A DNA stretch of 64,000 nucleotides from Sporomusaceae bacterium FL31. Its GTDB lineage: Bacteria; Bacillota; Negativicutes; DSM-1736; Dendrosporobacteraceae. This document shows positions 63,837 to 64,000 of this stretch, piece by piece. Numbering within the stretch: the stretch's first letter is position 1; every line of letters begins with the position of its first letter. The stretch lies in NCBI GenBank assembly GCA_003990955.1, contig BIFV01000011.1:55606-119605 (forward strand). The letters run 5' to 3'. The notes beneath the pieces are model-generated. The model was not told the DNA's origin, made no database searches, and saw nothing but the letters and a program-made list of their open reading frames with translations. A program made the position numbers and the translations under genes.

Positions 63837-64000
63837 CGTATCCATTTTTATAGTACCGTGCAATTAAGACGGAGCACACACTAAACGCATATCTACCTAA
63901 ACCATGCTAGTGAACCTACCACACCAAACGATTCACTATGATAGTAAGTCTTTTTTATAAGTAGTATTTTTTCCTTCCAAGTACAAAAAAGCCTTCTAGC

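Noticed and set aside
1..64000. CRISPR arrays, rRNA or complete tRNA genes
   Set aside because: No regularly spaced repeats, rRNA landmarks or full tRNA cloverleaf were seen by eye on either strand.

Overview
The window comes from a spore-forming, two-membraned Firmicute, most likely a Negativicute of the Sporomusaceae type. It carries sporulation genes in the Bacillus order fin, mfd, spoVT, spoVB-like, yabN. It also encodes a signal-peptide-bearing outer-membrane beta-barrel ending in Phe, together with ald, CooT and pta. No rRNA, no complete tRNA, no CRISPR array and no complete insertion sequence were seen.

Layout. 1-3.6 kb is the right end of an integrated element read leftwards: an HTH regulator, a 40-residue basic protein, an excisionase-like HTH protein, and a large primase-helicase that runs off the window. 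3.6-16.9 kb is phosphate-centred: an EAL-CBS-GGDEF protein, a phospholipase C plus diacylglycerol glucosyltransferase operon, phoR, phoH, a PhnD-like/sensor kinase/response regulator operon, phoU and pstB. 17-22.4 kb has a sigma54 activator, an amino acid permease, ald with a sigma54 promoter, and a PhoB/PhoP-type response regulator. 22.5-31 kb is HU and the sporulation/repair block. 31-42.6 kb has an M23 peptidase, a YibE/F protein, phoA, an ABC importer with two QueG-like Fe-S proteins, several small proteins and adaA. 42.8-53.7 kb is a six-gene exopolysaccharide operon behind two tandem c-di-GMP-I-type riboswitch modules. 54-64 kb has yihY, a CoA ligase/4-hydroxybutyryl-CoA-dehydratase-like/MetQNI operon, a truncated isopropylmalate dehydrogenase, pta and a LysR regulator, with a 32-bp repeat on both sides of the last three.

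Two regulatory networks stand out. First, five clusters of TTAAC direct repeats at about 11-bp spacing (Pho boxes) lie upstream of the glucosyltransferase-phospholipase operon, phoA, pstB-phoU and the EAL-CBS-GGDEF gene. The fifth reads straight into the integrated element. This predicts phospholipid-to-glycolipid remodelling under phosphate starvation and a link from phosphate to c-di-GMP. Second, c-di-GMP appears to act twice on the exopolysaccharide operon: through riboswitches in its leader and through a PilZ domain on its synthase. The first gene of that operon is an outer-membrane barrel that could export the polymer. These regulatory links are inferred from sequence only.
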